DNA of 64,000 nt from Ligustrum vulgare (GCA_963555705.1 OY743182.1:51030592-51094591); one strand, 5' to 3'. Shown: positions 21,780-35,200, counted from the stretch's first letter. The notes: generated by a model not told the origin, from the sequence alone. Numbers and translations are program-made.

Positions 21780-22087
21780 AAACAATGTGAAATAAGCCCC
21801 CGTTTTTAAACGTTGCAATAGCTTAGGATTTCGCAACGTTTTTAAAACGCTGCAAAAGGTAGTCCTTTGCAACATTTGTAAAACCCTGCAAAAGCTTAAT
21901 TTGAGCGTTGCAAAAAATTCCAACTTATCGCAACAATCTTTAAACGTTGCAAAAAGGTATAAATCTAAAAAATATGAATCAAAGACAACATTCAATGACT
22001 AAATGTTGTCGTTGACCCCTTTTAGCAACATTTAATTACTGAATGTTGCATTTTAAGTGTTGAAAAAACCCCATTTTTGTTGTAATG
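21780..22087. mobile_element. CACTA-like transposon terminus with subterminal repeats
   Basis: Read from the right, the edge is CATTACAACAAAAATGGGG (22087 leftwards), close to the CACTACAA...AAA end of plant CACTA elements. Inside it GCAACGTTT/AAACGTTGC-type words recur in both directions (21811, 21832, 21868, 21905, 21928, 21952, 22023), as expected for subterminal transposase-binding repeats. I could not find the partner end, so this is probably a fragment. Confidence 0.5.
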
Positions 22088-23423
22088 TCAGCATAGGACG
22101 GTCCTGAATTAGGTGAAGCAGCTCGAAGGTTTTGAATAAATAAAAAGCCACCATATGGAGAGAGGCGACTCAGATGATACAAAAGAATTCCTGCCAACAA
22201 AAGACCTCCACTGCTAATACAGAATGTGGCATAACCGAAAAGTAAGATCAATAATTAGTTGGACAAGATAACAGCAAAATCCATACTTCTTCACGATGTA
22301 TCAACTATAAGATGGTATAAAAACTAATAATCTTGAAATCACAGAACAATTTTGAAGAGATGAGTGTTATTGTGGCTTCCAACCTCTCCTTTCTGAAATA
22401 TAGGCAGGATGTCAACTACTTTAGATTCATAGTCAACATCAACATCAACAACCCCTTGTGCATATGAAATATAATTGCTCTCACTAGAGGAAATAGATAG
22501 GAACTGAGATATTGGTGTTTACATCTTAGGCAATACATGCAGTGGCGGATCTAGAACTATTTTCCAGCTGGGCGACCGTTGACTGTTGACTAGTCAATGA
22601 CAGGTGCTTGTTGTCCCATCATGGTTTGCATGATTTGACAAATCAGCAAGCACTTTAGTTCGAATGATTTGCTGTCCCAGCATGACTTTTGTTATACCCA
22701 AAATTTGAATCAAGGTCAAAAGTCGTCCATTCAACGACAAATAAGCTTATTGGTTAAATTTCACGTTAGAGTAGGGTCAAGACTACTTAATATAAATTTA
22801 GCGGACTACTTTAATAATCATACAAAGATTTGGACAAAATGATTAACAAATGATTGAGACTGACTCAATATGTAATTATATAATGAAGGACCTAGAGTGT
22901 AAATATCATTCTCTATATATATTACTTAAGAGAGAGAAAGAGGAGGCTTCTTCATTTAACCGTCTTCCTGGGTTTTCTCAATGCTGAATCACAAAAAGCT
23001 CTCAAGCTCTCTAATGATGCCAAAACTCTTCCAAAAATAAAGATCAAACTAATGAAAATGATGAAGATGCATATGAGAATCTGATCCACAACATATTTCT
23101 CGAGAGAAACTTCATTAATCAAGATAGTCAGCCATTGTTTTTATCCAAAAATTTGATTTTCATCTTCTTTTATATGAAGCACTAATCAAATTCACCATGA
23201 ACAATTATTTTTTTCTAGCGGATCCAACGTGGGCGACCACGTGGGCTTGCCATGCTATGTATATGCCCTTGAATACATGGTAGTAAGGCATCACATGGTC
23301 CTTAAGAACTCCCATGCATATAGAAAGGGTTCTCATAGAACTTACCAATGTCCTTTTTTGTCTGGAAATGCATGAAGAAGGCATCGATATATTTTTCAAG
23401 ACCTTGATTAGAAATACGTCCTA
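22088..23423. other. Mixed transposon debris
   Basis: No intact gene. CAGTGGCGGATCTAGAA at 22550-22566 resembles the end of a plant hAT-like MITE, but I see no clean inverted partner. TGTTATACCC at 22690 resembles a Gypsy LTR start without a partner LTR. 22088-22250 has a short minus-strand hydrophobic frame that I do not recognise. Confidence 0.35.
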
Positions 23424-23802
23424 TGTTATGATATGAACGAAAAATGGCAACGTAAAATAAAGAGCACACAAATTTTACCTGGGAAACCTTAGAACATGGA
23501 GAAAAACCCATGGGTAGAGGATGAATAATTCACTATACGTAAATATAAAATATGAGATATGAAAGTATGAGAGTACAAGACATCGTGTTATGAGTATTTC
23601 TACTTATAACAATTTTGAAATCCTAAATTACATAGGGGCTAAAAATAAGAAATGTCAATACCATGGGGCGGTACGGCCAGACCCCATAGCCCACCATTGA
23701 CCCCCATTTTTTTTTTTTTTTACATAATTTAGTTTTATAACAAAGTGCACTGTGAACTTTTTGGACCAGACCAAACAAAATTCGGGTCACCGTTCTCTAA
23801 CA
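23424..23802 (-). repeat. Copia-B 3' LTR
   Basis: About 379 bp, TGTTATGATATG...GTTCTCTAACA. It shares with 29950-30177 the segments AATGGC, AAAGA(A/G)CACACA(A/G)ATTTTAC, ATGAGAGTACAAGA and CCCCCATTTTTTTT, with many differences and indels. The purine-rich GGTAGAGA on the minus strand next to its right edge is the polypurine tract candidate. Confidence 0.75.
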
Positions 23803-23890
23803 ATCTCTACCTATTCCAATACAAAGGAATAATTCTCCAATCTTCAAATTAAAAATCCCCATCTCTTCCACGAAACTCCTAAGGGCATAT

Positions 23891-25600
23891 TCAGTAACAA
23901 ATACCAACCAAGTCCAAACAATACTCAAACTTGAGTACATGGAGTGACTTGGTCATCATATTAGCATTATTATTTTGGGTACCAACTTTGCTTACAACAA
24001 TATCACCACAAGCAATAATATTACGCAGAATATGATATCGCACATCAATGAAAATATTCGATCTTTTGTAAGAAAATAGTCCTTTGACTATCATAAAAGG
24101 CTGTAGTAATCTGCAAGTATTCACTCAATTCACTAAATAATCCCTTCAATCAAATAGCTCCCTTACAAACCTTTGCAATCTCTATATAGTTTACCTCAAT
24201 AGTAGACAATACAACTCTAGCATGTAAAGTAGCTTCCCAACTGAGAGCACAACCTTCAATAGTAAATACATACCTTGTAAGAGATCTTCTCTTGTCAAGA
24301 TCTCCAGCAAAATAAGAATCAACATACCTAACAACTTCATCTAAAGTTCTCTTAAAATGTAAACAAATATTAGTAGAGCCACGGAGGTAACTAAATATCT
24401 ACTAAACTGCTTTCCAATGTGTTTTACTTGGATTAGCTATGTATCTGCTGACTGCACTGACCGTATATAATAAATCTGGACGTGAAAAATCATAACATGC
24501 ATGAGTGATCCAACCACACTTGAATATGTAACTCATGACATATAATCGACCTCATCATCTGATTTTTGAAACAAAAAAGTTGATAATCTGAAATTGCTCG
24601 CCAATTGAGTATTAACAAGTTTGACATTGTGCATATTGAACATGCGCAAAACTTTCTGATTGTATTCTTTCTGACTCAAGTACAATTTACCTACCTTTCC
24701 ATCTCTTAGAATCTCAATTCCAAGGATCTTCTTTGATGCTCCTAATTCTTTCATCTCAAATTCCTTACTGAGCTGGGATTTGACCTTTCTTATATCTCCC
24801 TTATCCTTAGTTATTATCAACAAATTATCAACATTTAGGAATAGATATAAAAATAAACCATCACCATTTTTTTATAGTAGACGCAACTGTCATAATTGCT
24901 TCTTTTGAAATCGTGAGTAGTCACAAAAGAGTCAAATTTCTTACACCACTGTCTGGTGACTGTTTCAAGCCATAAAACGATTTTTCAGCCAAGTACACAT
25001 AGTCCTCTTTTCTTGTAATTATAAAACTCTCTGGCTACCATATGTAGATATCCTCATCAAGTTCTTCATGTAAGAAAGTTGTCTTCACATCTAACTGCTC
25101 AAGCTCAAGATCATGTATGGCCACAATACCAGGTAAAGCTTGAATTGAACTATGCTTTACAACTGGAGAAAACACATATGTGAAGTCTTCACCCGGAACC
25201 TGATTGTATCCCTTTGAAACTAGTCTTCCCTTGTACCTGACTTCTTCAACTCGTGGTGTTCCTTCTTTCTTTTTAAAGACACATTTGCAACGAACATCTT
25301 TCTTATCTTTACGTAATCTCAATAAATCTTATATGTTATTCTTATGAAGCGATTCCATCTCCTCCTGCATGACAATCATCTAATTACCAGAGTTCTCACA
25401 AGTAAACGCTTCAGTGTAAGTAAAAGGTTCTTCACTTGAATCAATACCTTCAGCCACTTTCAAGGCATAAGCAACAAATTAGCCTCTTCATACTTCTTTG
25501 GAGGTCTAATATTTCTTCTAGGCCTGTCTTTAGCTATTGAATAGGGTGTCGACATTGGTAGTAGTGATGATAAATCAGCACTATCATGTACTTTTGAGCT
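23891..25600 (-). pseudogene. Copia-B RT and RNase H relic
   Basis: Minus-strand pieces run 25035-25322 (RYKGRLVSKGYNQ, LEQLDVKTTFLH), 24533-24823 (KEFEMKELGASKKILGIEI) and 23891-24124 (DVRYHILRNII, NNANMMTKSL). These are Copia RT start, RT end and RNase H end. The region around the catalytic YVDD (about 24830-24860) is frameshifted. The 25330-25600 part is the integrase-RT linker. Confidence 0.8.
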
Positions 25601-25697
25601 AGTCTGAGATATAGACTCTGGTATAAACTCTAACCTTAACTGAAACTCAATCCGGCTGTTTAATTGTTGCTGGTTTTTGTCACAAGAATTTCTAAGA

Positions 25698-27643
25698 TGT
25701 TAGTGATAAGTGTATTTTATATACTTTTTTATCTGTCAAAATTAGGATATTATATTGTTTTTCGTGAATAAACTCTACTTAGTTTGTTTTTATTTTCGTT
25801 ATTTCAGGTTTTATCCCAAAATCAAGAAAAATGAGGAATTGAAGGAATTATTCAACAATTGGATGGAAAAAACTCAATTTTGAATGCAATTGGAGATAAA
25901 ACGAAGACAAGAGACCAACTTGAATCGTTTGGAAAAATTGAGGCCTCAAAAGGAAAACCTACATTAATTGTTAATTGGCCTTTTAAACCCAATTGAAATA
26001 AAATTGGAAATAAATTCCTTTGACTACAAAAGACCAAGCTGTGCAAATTAAAGAGAGTCCCAATAAACTAGAAGTGGTCGGCTATATATGCATAAGAAAA
26101 GAGTTGACGGCTGAACTGTAGAGAGATATACATGAAGGACTCGGCTGATTGGGGGATTAAAAAATTGGTGATATACATTTAGGTGTGCCGATTGCAACAA
26201 CAAAAACGACTGGGGGGAGAGAAAAATTGGGGAGTAAGAAAGGTGGTCAGCACTTGAGGTAGAATTATTCTTAGTTGTGCGGCTAGAAATTATTTGGTGG
26301 GGATTTAATTGTTGGAATCAAGAGGTAGGCAGTCTGGGAGTTTTTCTTGAAAAGATATACATAAGGCTGGGGGCTAATTTACAAGAACTTGGCAGCTTTC
26401 TTGAGTGGACAACTAGAGTGTTTTAATTGGAGGCATTAGAGGCTGCACTTTGGGAATAAAGTGGACTTTGGAGGAATTAAGGAGACAAGGCTGAGGGAAT
26501 AAAAAGCATTGTACTGAACATATATACACACAGAATTTTTTCTTGGTGGTTTGGGAAAAAGGAAGCTGCTGGAGGACAAGAATTGAGGTGCCGATTGAAG
26601 CGGGGTTGCGACAGGAATTAACAGGGCGCTCGGCTGCTAGAAATAAAATAAGGAGATATGCTAATTCTTCATCTCTTAAAACTCCGGTTTCGTTTATATT
26701 ATTTATTTTTTTTTCTTTCAAGAATATGAGTAGTTAAATCTTAAATCGGGATTGACGGTGTAGATTTAGTGTTTTTTAGTTTGATTTTCATTCTCAAGTT
26801 GGTGTTTTGATATCCATGTATTGGTTTTATTATTACTTTTAATGCTTGAGTTGCTTGATCACCAATTATTGATTTAGAGTCTGTTTTTTATTTTTGTAAT
26901 TTTATTTTTATTTTTTATAGATGTGTGGTTTAAAAATGTTTGAAAAATAAAAAATGGTGGACTTAACTAATAATGAATGGTTGATATTGAGTTTGAAAAG
27001 TTATGGTAAAAATTTTACTATTACCAAACAAGCTCTTAATGGTTGTTTTTATAATTTGAGAGGTTAGTTAACAATTAGATAATGTAATAAAATTCAGCAA
27101 TTCCAACAAAAAGAAAGATATATGAATTTGTGGTTGCTTGTGGTCACTTATGAATTCCTAAGTAATTTAATCCATTTAGCTAAGGAGAACTTTGACTGTC
27201 TGTAGAGATACATGGTTGACTTAGTTAAATAGACATAATTTGAACTCGAAAAAGGTAAATTAGATATATGCATGAATTCAATCAAATACAATTTTAGAAA
27301 ACAACTTGAGAAGAGAAATTACGCTAGAATATTACGTTGAAATCATTAGTCCCGAAACCCCTCCACTTTATTTATTTATTTCTTTAGTTGTTTTTAGTTT
27401 TAGTTTTAGATTTTTATTTTTATTTTAATTGAATTGTTTATTTCATTGATTTTCAATTATTTGTCGTTTTTGAATTATTTGACAATTTATTTTCTTGGTT
27501 AGTTTTGATTTTAGTCTAGGAATTTAAGAGTCAAAGTAAATCGATAGCAAAAACATAGTTCTCGTGGGATCGACAATTTGGACTCAAAAGTCCACTTTTA
27601 CTACTTGTTTATGATATCGCACACTTGCGATTTCACACGAACA
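25698..27643 (+). mobile_element. Nested solo LTR, Gypsy type
   Basis: A 1946-bp block, TGTTAGTGATAAG...CACGAACA, splits the Copia-B pol frame. Its right end has a CTCGTGGGATCGACA word and ACACTTGCG, typical of the R/U5 end of plant Gypsy (Athila-like) LTRs. It has no PBS, coding region or second LTR, so it looks like a solo LTR left by recombination. Flanks TAAGA and GTAAA do not form a clean TSD, so exact ends may be off by a few bases. Confidence 0.62.
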
Positions 27644-29934
27644 GTAAATCATGAAGCATTGCAGTTTCATCAAAGATAACATCTGTACTGATTATCACTT
27701 TACTGATTTTATGGACACCATAATTTATAGCCTTTAACACAAGACTTGTAGCCAAGAAAAATGCTCTTTCTAGATCTAGGTTCCAATTTTTCATTATCAA
27801 CATCGGTGTAGAAAGGACGTCCAAAGATTTTCAAATTAGAGTAACTAGAAAGAGTACACCATACACGTTTTCAAGTCTTTTTGTTAATATCATTTGAGGG
27901 GGAACGATTAACAAGAAAACAAGTTGTAGAGATACCTTCAGTCCAAAATGACTTAGCCTTTGATTGGTAAATTGTTTATAATCAAAACATTTCTCCAAAC
28001 TACTTTTTTCCACACATTTTTACAAACCATTTTCAACCACATATTTTACCTTGGAAATATCACATTATTTGTTTATAAATAATATTTTTTTTTACCAAAC
28101 ATAGGCTGAGATAAACCAGCATTAAAAAACATATATCATACTTTCTCCATCAAAGTCATTTTCATCCGTCTGCCACATCATTTTGCTTTAGAGTATTACG
28201 AACTATCAATTGCCTAAAAAATCCTTCTAACTTGTAAAAATCATTAAACTCATTAGAACAAAATTTTAAGCAATTATCAGTGCATAGACGTTATACTTGC
28301 TTCTCAATCATGGTCTTTCAATCTCTAAATGTAATAAACACATCGCTCTTCTGTCTTAAGAAGAACATATAACTTTTTGAAAAAAAAATCATCAATGATA
28401 GTCAACATATAACAAGCACCTCCTTTGGAAGACACCTTAGATGAACCTTATAGATAAAAGTGTATGTAATCAAGAGTTGCCTTCATGTTGTGGATGCCTT
28501 TGGTGAATCTAACGCTATTCTACTTCCCAAAAATGCAGTGCTAACAGAAATTTAATTTACTAGTACTCTGTCCATCAAGAAGTCCCCTCATGCTCAATTT
28601 AGCCATCCCATTCTCACTCATATGCACAAGATGCATATGCTATAATCTAGTAATATCATCATCTAAAAGAGAAGTAGTGACATCTGCATCACCTATGACT
28701 ATAGAACCCTACAAGACATATATCTGGGTAGAACTTCTTTAACCTTTCATAATAAAAAAACACATTTTCTAACCTTCAGAACTCCACATTCACTAGTGTA
28801 TTTGTACACATGCCAATCAAGAGTACTCAAAGAGATAAGATTTCTCTTCGAATCTGGAACGAGTCTCACATTACCAAGTATCGTAACAACTCCATCAAAC
28901 ATGTTAATCCCTATTGTTCCAATACTAGCAATCTTACAAGACACATTATTTTCCATAATCATAGCTCCTTTAGAAATTGTTTAATATGTTGAAAACCAAT
29001 CTTGATTGAAATACAAATGAAACGTGCAAGTTGAGTCAAGAAGTCAATCATCCTAAGGTATGGAGTCACCATCAGAAATAACAAGAAGTTCTCCATCACT
29101 ATGGTTATCTTCTGCAACACTGCTTTACCTAAATTTTCTTGTTGTTTTTCCTTCTGATTAACAACATCTCTTCTATTTCTATTCTACTACTTATAACAAT
29201 CATATTTAATGTGTCCATGTTTCTTGCTATAATTGCATATTTTATCTCTATTTTTAGATTTCGATATGCTCCTCATATCACTACAAAATTCTTCTGTTAT
29301 GTCCTCCCATGAACAACAAGACTTTGTGCTTGGGCCTCAGATCCATTCACAAGTTGCTTTATATTCTCCTTAGAGAATAGAGTGTTGTATACTTCATCAA
29401 TCCTAAAGGTATCATAATTATGTAAAATAGTATATATGTAAGGAACATATGGAGAAGACAACGAACACAATAAAATCAATCCTAATCCTTTTCATCATAC
29501 TTAACCTCCATGGTCTCTAGGCTAGAGACGATTTCTTTAAAGGTGATTAAGTGTTCTTCCAGAAACATACATTTTGTCATACGGTGAGAATATAATCATT
29601 GTTTCAAATGCAACATACTAGTTAGATTTTTCGTCATTCACTACTGCTCCAATTTTAACCACAACGCAGACACATTTTTCTCCTAAAAAATGTCCCGTAG
29701 AATTTGGTTTGAAAGATGAAGATGAATCAAAGATAAGAAATTTTGATTCTTATGTTGTTTTTCTTCTACTGTTCAAGTCAACAACATCTTATCAAATCTT
29801 AACAGTGCATCATCCAAATCCACATGCGCAAGCACTACCCACATCTTGACTTGCCATAGCGAGAATCTGGTATTACGATCTAACAACGGAATATAATATT
29901 TCATTGTTGCCATTACCATGGTTAAATTTAACAC
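27644..29934 (-). pseudogene. Copia-B gag, protease and integrase relic
   Basis: Recognisable minus-strand pieces: KVIISTDVIFDET (27640-27700, integrase C-terminal region), IKQ/CLRSD-like integrase core around 28200-28450, VRLVPDSKRNLISLS (28747-28962, protease to integrase linker), and KKHGHIKYDC (about 29200-29240, zinc knuckle). Gag runs from there to about 29900. Stops and frameshifts are dense, so no functional product is expected. Confidence 0.72.
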
Positions 29935-29946
29935 GCTCTAATACCA
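29935..29946 (-). other. Copia-B primer-binding site
   Basis: Minus strand TGGTATTAGAGC, one transition away from the initiator-Met PBS TGGTATCAGAGC, three bases inside the 5' LTR. Confidence 0.8.
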
Positions 29947-29949
29947 GTT

Positions 29950-30177
29950 TGTTATAATATAAATGAAAAATGGCCACCAAAAATAAAGAACACACAGATT
30001 TTACATGGAGAATCCTAGATCATGGAGAAGAATCCATAGGTCGAGGAAGAAGAATCTACTATACGAAAATATGAGAGTACAAGATATTGTGTTCTGAGGA
30101 CTCCTATTTATAACAATTTCAAGGCTTGATCCCTCCGCTACCACCACAAACCCCCATTTTTTTTTCATAATTTAGTT
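29950..30177 (-). repeat. Copia-B 5' LTR, truncated
   Basis: It starts TGTTATAATATAAATG and follows the left LTR to CATAATTTAGTT near 30177, where similarity stops. About 150 bp of the outer part of the LTR is missing relative to the left copy. Confidence 0.7.
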
Positions 30178-31925
30178 CCACATTAAATGAAAATGTTGCA
30201 TCGAAAAACTTGGATTTGATCGAGGTTTCGAAAATCATTCTTTGATTATGAAACAAGATGGTAAACCTAAAGTTGATTAAATTATAACAAGCAATCTTAG
30301 AAAAAGTTCAATTAAAATTTTGAATTTCACACTAGTAAACTCATATCTACAAGCTACTCTCGTCTAGATCTAGAATCTATAAAATGAGTGGATAATGGAG
30401 ACACTTTTGATTCCCTAACATACCCTCATATATTTAATAATATACCTAATTTTCCATCATTTAATTTGTATACAATAAATTATATAATATAATAATTTAC
30501 ATCTACATCTATCTATTTATATTTAAATCTACATTTACATTTAAAATAAATAATTTCAAACTCTTTTGGAAAAAAATAAATATAAAAATAAATTTCATTC
30601 TTTTTAAATTATGTTATAATTACGAATACAAAATAACAAATTTAAAAACACTCTTGGAAAAAAATTTGTTTAAACTTATATAGCCCCTATTTGTTATAAA
30701 TTAGAATCATATTTTTAGTAGATTTTCTATACAAATTGATGAGATGTGTGGTTGAAAAATTGTGGACACCATAAAATTTGTAGTTAAAATTAATTGTTGA
30801 TTTTGACTTGATATTAAAATCAAATTTTTATAAATCAATTTTCAATATGTCTAATATTTTTTTTTATGCACATATTACTTCTTGATATATGACACATGAT
30901 TTATTTATTAAACTGATATTTTAAATAATTATCGAATATATATTTAGAGAAATTATGAGAAATTTCAATTTTCTAGAAACTACAGTCAATGTACAATTTT
31001 AACTTTAACTTTAACTTTAACTTTAACTTTAACAATATTAATAACCACAAATACTTTCAAAATAAATTTTAATCCTTCAAAAGCATTACGAGTATCATTT
31101 GTCTTACACATAAGACGTGCAAAACATGTGCTTACTACTAGTGGTACAAAAAAAAGGCCACCTAATGATATATAAACAATGCCATGCATTTGATATGAGT
31201 CGCGAAAAGATAATCCAGCATATCTTTCTCTTTCCCTTCGGACAAATCTTTCTTTCTCATCAAACGTATGTGTGATTTTTGCTGAAGAACACAAAAGATA
31301 AGAAAGTTGAAATAAAGAATTCAAGCAAAAAGCTTAAAAACACAAAATTTGAAATCCACCAGAGAATGAAATATAGAAATTCAGGTAAAATTGTATGATT
31401 TTTTGCTTTTGTTTAATATTATGTATGTGAAAAAGCCAAAAAATATAGAAAATTTTCAAAGACGCATAAAACAGGAAGTTAATACTTTATTTATAAGGGT
31501 TTAAAACGAAAACATTACCTAAAGGAACTAAAGTTGTAAAGAATTTGAAACAAACTAAATGACAAAAATAGCACTAAAACTTAAAAAGTAGTTTTTGAGT
31601 CCTAAACGAATTTGGATCGCTAAAATCTAATAAACGTTATGACAAAGATTTGAGTTCTGTCTGTCTCGTCATTTCCTTTTCGAAGTGACATTATGGGCCC
31701 AAACATGAACTCGAACGTCAAATCTAAAATTTACCATTTTTCCTCTTTTTGGTCCAACTGTTACTCAATCCACTATGCCATCCGTTTTATGATCATCAAC
31801 CATACTTGCAAATGAAATCCCATGTAGATCTATTCTAAGAATACAAATATACATGATATCAAAATATACTAATTATGGTACATTCACTACATCAGATTAT
31901 CTAATATTGCTTATTACATAGGGTT
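30178..31925. other. Very AT-rich intergenic DNA
   Basis: No supported gene. There are CATCTACAT-type short runs around 30500-30545 and the hexamer repeat at 30998-31033. A minus-strand frame at 30986-31324 is partly made by that repeat (its tail is Lys-Val repeats), so I do not call it a gene. Confidence 0.5.
30998..31033. repeat. (TTTAAC)6 microsatellite
   Basis: Six perfect tandem TTTAAC units. This is not the plant telomere repeat TTTAGGG. Confidence 0.9.
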
Positions 31926-31930
31926 GTCTA

Positions 31931-32194
31931 TATTAGGCAACATGATGAACCACACAACGACAACGACGTAAAGCCCATTGATGCAGCATCCCAACTCTCC
32001 TTGTATATTTTTAATCATTATCTTATATTAGGATAGTCATTATCTTATATTAGGTATTGCCTAGTATTAGGGGATTTTGTATTTATCTCTTCCATATTTG
32101 TTGCAATCAAAAGATTGCTTATCATGTATATATACATCACAATGTACAGAAACAAACAATCAATCAATGAAATCATATTTTTCATAACTCTATA
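31931..32194 (+). repeat. Copia-C 5' LTR
   Basis: 264 bp, TATTAGGC...ACTCTATA, immediately followed by the PBS. It contains TATTAGGTATTGCCTAGTATTAG and a short internal duplication of ATTATCTTATATTAG (about 32019-32056). Confidence 0.88.
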
Positions 32195-32206
32195 TGGTAT
32201 CAGAGC
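32195..32206 (+). other. Copia-C primer-binding site (initiator Met tRNA)
   Basis: TGGTATCAGAGC directly abuts the 5' LTR, which fixes the LTR end at 32194. Confidence 0.92.
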
Positions 32207-35200
32207 ACAAAACGCTCCAACGAGCCTTTTGATCCCTAAATCTAATCCTACCTTCGGCCACCTTCTCCCAACTATCCTCTTCTTTTTTCTGTCAAGTCTC
32301 CATTCCAGTCACTCATGGCCGACAACAACCTTCCTCAAGACATTGTCGACGATCTCAATCCCCCATGAAACTGTTGTCAACCTGCCACCCCCTTCTCCTC
32401 CGAAAAATGTTATCCAAATCAACACCGCCACTCAAATTACCCTAAAACTTACGTCGTCTAACTACTTCTCATGGAAAGCCCAATTTTCCTCCCTTCTCCA
32501 TTTTTTTGATCTATTTGGATATGTCAATGGCACCTTCAATTCTCCAGCACTGATCATCACCACGGCCGGAACTACCACGATCAATCCAGTTGCTCTCATT
32601 TGGAAGAGACAAGTTAAACTCATCTTACATTCCATCTTCGCATCTCCCCGCGAACATATTATTCCCTTGGTATCGTCCTCCCAAGCTAGTGCTTCCGCCT
32701 AGACCAAACTCAATCAATATTTTGCTAAGCGCTCCGAATCTCATATCATTCACCTCAAGGACAAGCTTTCCCAGATTCAACGTGCCATGCAAACTGTTCA
32801 GGACTTCCTTCTTCAAATCAAAACATTAGCAGAAGAACTCAGTACCCTTGGTGCACCTCCGTCTGATGATGATCTTCTCATATATTACACCCGCGGTCTT
32901 GGCCCTGCTTACAAGGAATTGATTGCTGCACTCCGCACTAAAGATGAAACAGTCCCCTTTGAAGAGCTTTTTGATAAATTGGTGGATCACGAAACCTATC
33001 TTCATGACATTGATGGAGTCACTTTCTCTCCGACCATCGAGGTTCATGTCACCAATTTTTGGTCATCCAATTCATCTCGGTCTTCTCACCATCATCACAA
33101 CTCAGGACGTACAAGGCAAGCCCCGTCTAATGGAAGTCACCCGACCGCTCCCACCAAGGACCATTGCCTGCTTCCTGCACCAAGTAAGCACCAACGCCTG
33201 CCCTCTTCGGCCTCCACCACAACTGGCCCCATCTACTTCTGCTACTGTAATTGACGTGGACACTCTGCATAGGACTGCTGGGATCTCTTCCCCAATCTTA
33301 AGCAGTAGCGTGGTTCGGTTCATCATGTCTCCTCCATCGCTCCCAACAATTGGATCATGGACTCCGGTGCATCTCACCATATTACATCTAACATGTCCAA
33401 CTTGTCTCTTGCCCAACAATATGACAGACCGGATGATATCCTTCTAGGTGATGGTTCTCAACATCCAATCTCTCATAAAGTTACTCTCTCCCTTTCTCCC
33501 TCAATTTCTCTTAAAAATGTTCTTTGTGTGCCGTCTCTAAAATGCAATATTCTATCTGTCTCCAAATTCACTAATTCTCAACAAACGTCCATTGAATTAT
33601 TTCCTTTTCATTTTATTGTTAAGGATCTTCGCATGGGGGCACATCTCGTTTGAGGATGGAATAGCTATGACATCTATGAATGGCCAAATTCAAACTTCAT
33701 CTCTCTTGCTTCATCAATTCATCAATCTTCCGTGTCTCCAATTGTCACATGGCACAACCGACTCGGTCATCCACCAGCAAAAATTGTCCAACACTTGCTC
33801 AGCTCTGGTGGTCTATTAGAGTCTTTTCTTGTTTCTTCTAATTTTCATTGTCTGTCCTGTCAGTCCATTAAAAGTCGTAAGTTACCATTTAGCATCTCTA
33901 GTCTAGTCAGTAATAATCCGCTTGATGTTATTAATTCTGATGTGTGGGGTCCCAGTCCTGTACCTTCAAAAGAAGGATTTAAATACTATCTTTTTTTTGT
34001 TGATCATTATTCGAAATTTTTATGGCTTTATCCTTTGCGGCTCAAGTCTTATGTTTATACTATTTTTCCACTTTTCAAAACAAAAGTGGAAACACTTTTC
34101 AACAAAAAATACTAAAACTATACTTAGACGATGGGGGCGAGTTCTCGGAATTCAAGAGTCCTTTGGGATTGAACATCTCAAAACCCCACCTAACACCCCT
34201 GAACACGATGGTGTATCTGAACGGTGACATCGTCATGTCATCAAAACATGACTCACTCTCCTTCATCAGTCTAGAGTGCCACAATCATACTGGCCCCATG
34301 CTTTTCAAACAACATTTTATCTCATAAATCGTCTCCCCACCTCCATTCTAAAATTTCGGTCCCCATATGAATGCTTATTTCACTCTAAACCATCTTACAC
34401 AAATCTTTGCATTTTTAGTTGTCTTTGCTACCCATGGCTAAAACCATATGTTGTCACAAATTTGAGTCTAAATCCAAGCTGTGTGTCTTTGAGGTATGCA
34501 ACCACACAACATGCATATCTCTGTCTTGACCCCAAAACTTCGAAAATCTACACATCTCACCATGTCAAATTCTTTGAACAAGATTTTTCATTTCATTCTC
34601 CTCATATTCCACCAACCACCTGCTGCTCTCCTACCCCTGGACTCACGGCCATTGTGCCTATTGTCACGATTTACCCTTCACCATCCAGTGCCATTCTGGA
34701 TATCGTCCAGTCAACCTCGTTCTCGGTCGAAGTTGCCCCGCTGCTGGACACTATCTCCGACCGCGATGGATTACCTCCAGCTACGGTCCTTCAACCTCCT
34801 GCACCCAGCTCCCCTGACTCCACACCTTCGTCTACATCACTTAATGATCAAGTTGCCCCAATCAATGCCCAACCGCCCGTCCCTCATCCATCTCCTCCGT
34901 TGCGTTCTCACTCCATGATAACCCATAGTCAAAATAACATTTTTCACCCTAAATTATACCTCTCCACCACTAAACACCCATTTCCTCAATTTCTTGAACT
35001 AACACGCGCCTCTCAAGCCCTCAAAATTCCAGAATGGTGCGATGCCATGGTTGAGTTGAGGAGTTAAAAGCTATCTTTCGCAACAATACTTGGTCTCTAG
35101 TTTCCCCGTCTCCTTCTACCAATGTGGTCGTCTGCAAATGGGTCTTTCGCATCAAGTGAAACCCCGATGGTACAATCTCTAAATACAAAACCCGTCTTGT

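Larger units (their letters stand above)
23424..30177 (-). mobile_element. Degraded Ty1/Copia element (Copia-B) with nested solo LTR
   Basis: Two related LTR copies face the same way: 23424-23802 (TGTTATGA...TCTAACA) and 29950-30177 (TGTTATAA..., outer part lost). Between them, on the minus strand, are a PBS, a zinc knuckle, integrase, RT and RNase H relics in Copia order. Stops and shifts are frequent, so it is old. A 1.95-kb TG...CA block at 25698-27643 interrupts it between integrase and RT. I did not find a matching TSD, and the right LTR is truncated near 30177. Confidence 0.82.

Noticed and set aside
22036..22251. 71-codon minus-strand frame with hydrophobic stretch
   Set aside because: It runs across the CACTA-like terminus into flanking DNA; the family is not recognised and there is no splice support.
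26413..26721. 102-codon minus-strand frame
   Set aside because: It lies inside the nested solo LTR and resembles no protein.
30998..31033. Possible interstitial telomere repeat
   Set aside because: The unit is TTTAAC, not the plant telomere unit TTTAGGG.
30986..31324. 112-codon minus-strand frame with a possible membrane segment
   Set aside because: Its C-terminus is encoded by the TTTAAC microsatellite and nothing supports splicing or a family.
33102..33447. Overlapping frames on both strands in Copia-C gag
   Set aside because: These are alternative frames of decayed gag-protease sequence; only the protease motif frame is meaningful.
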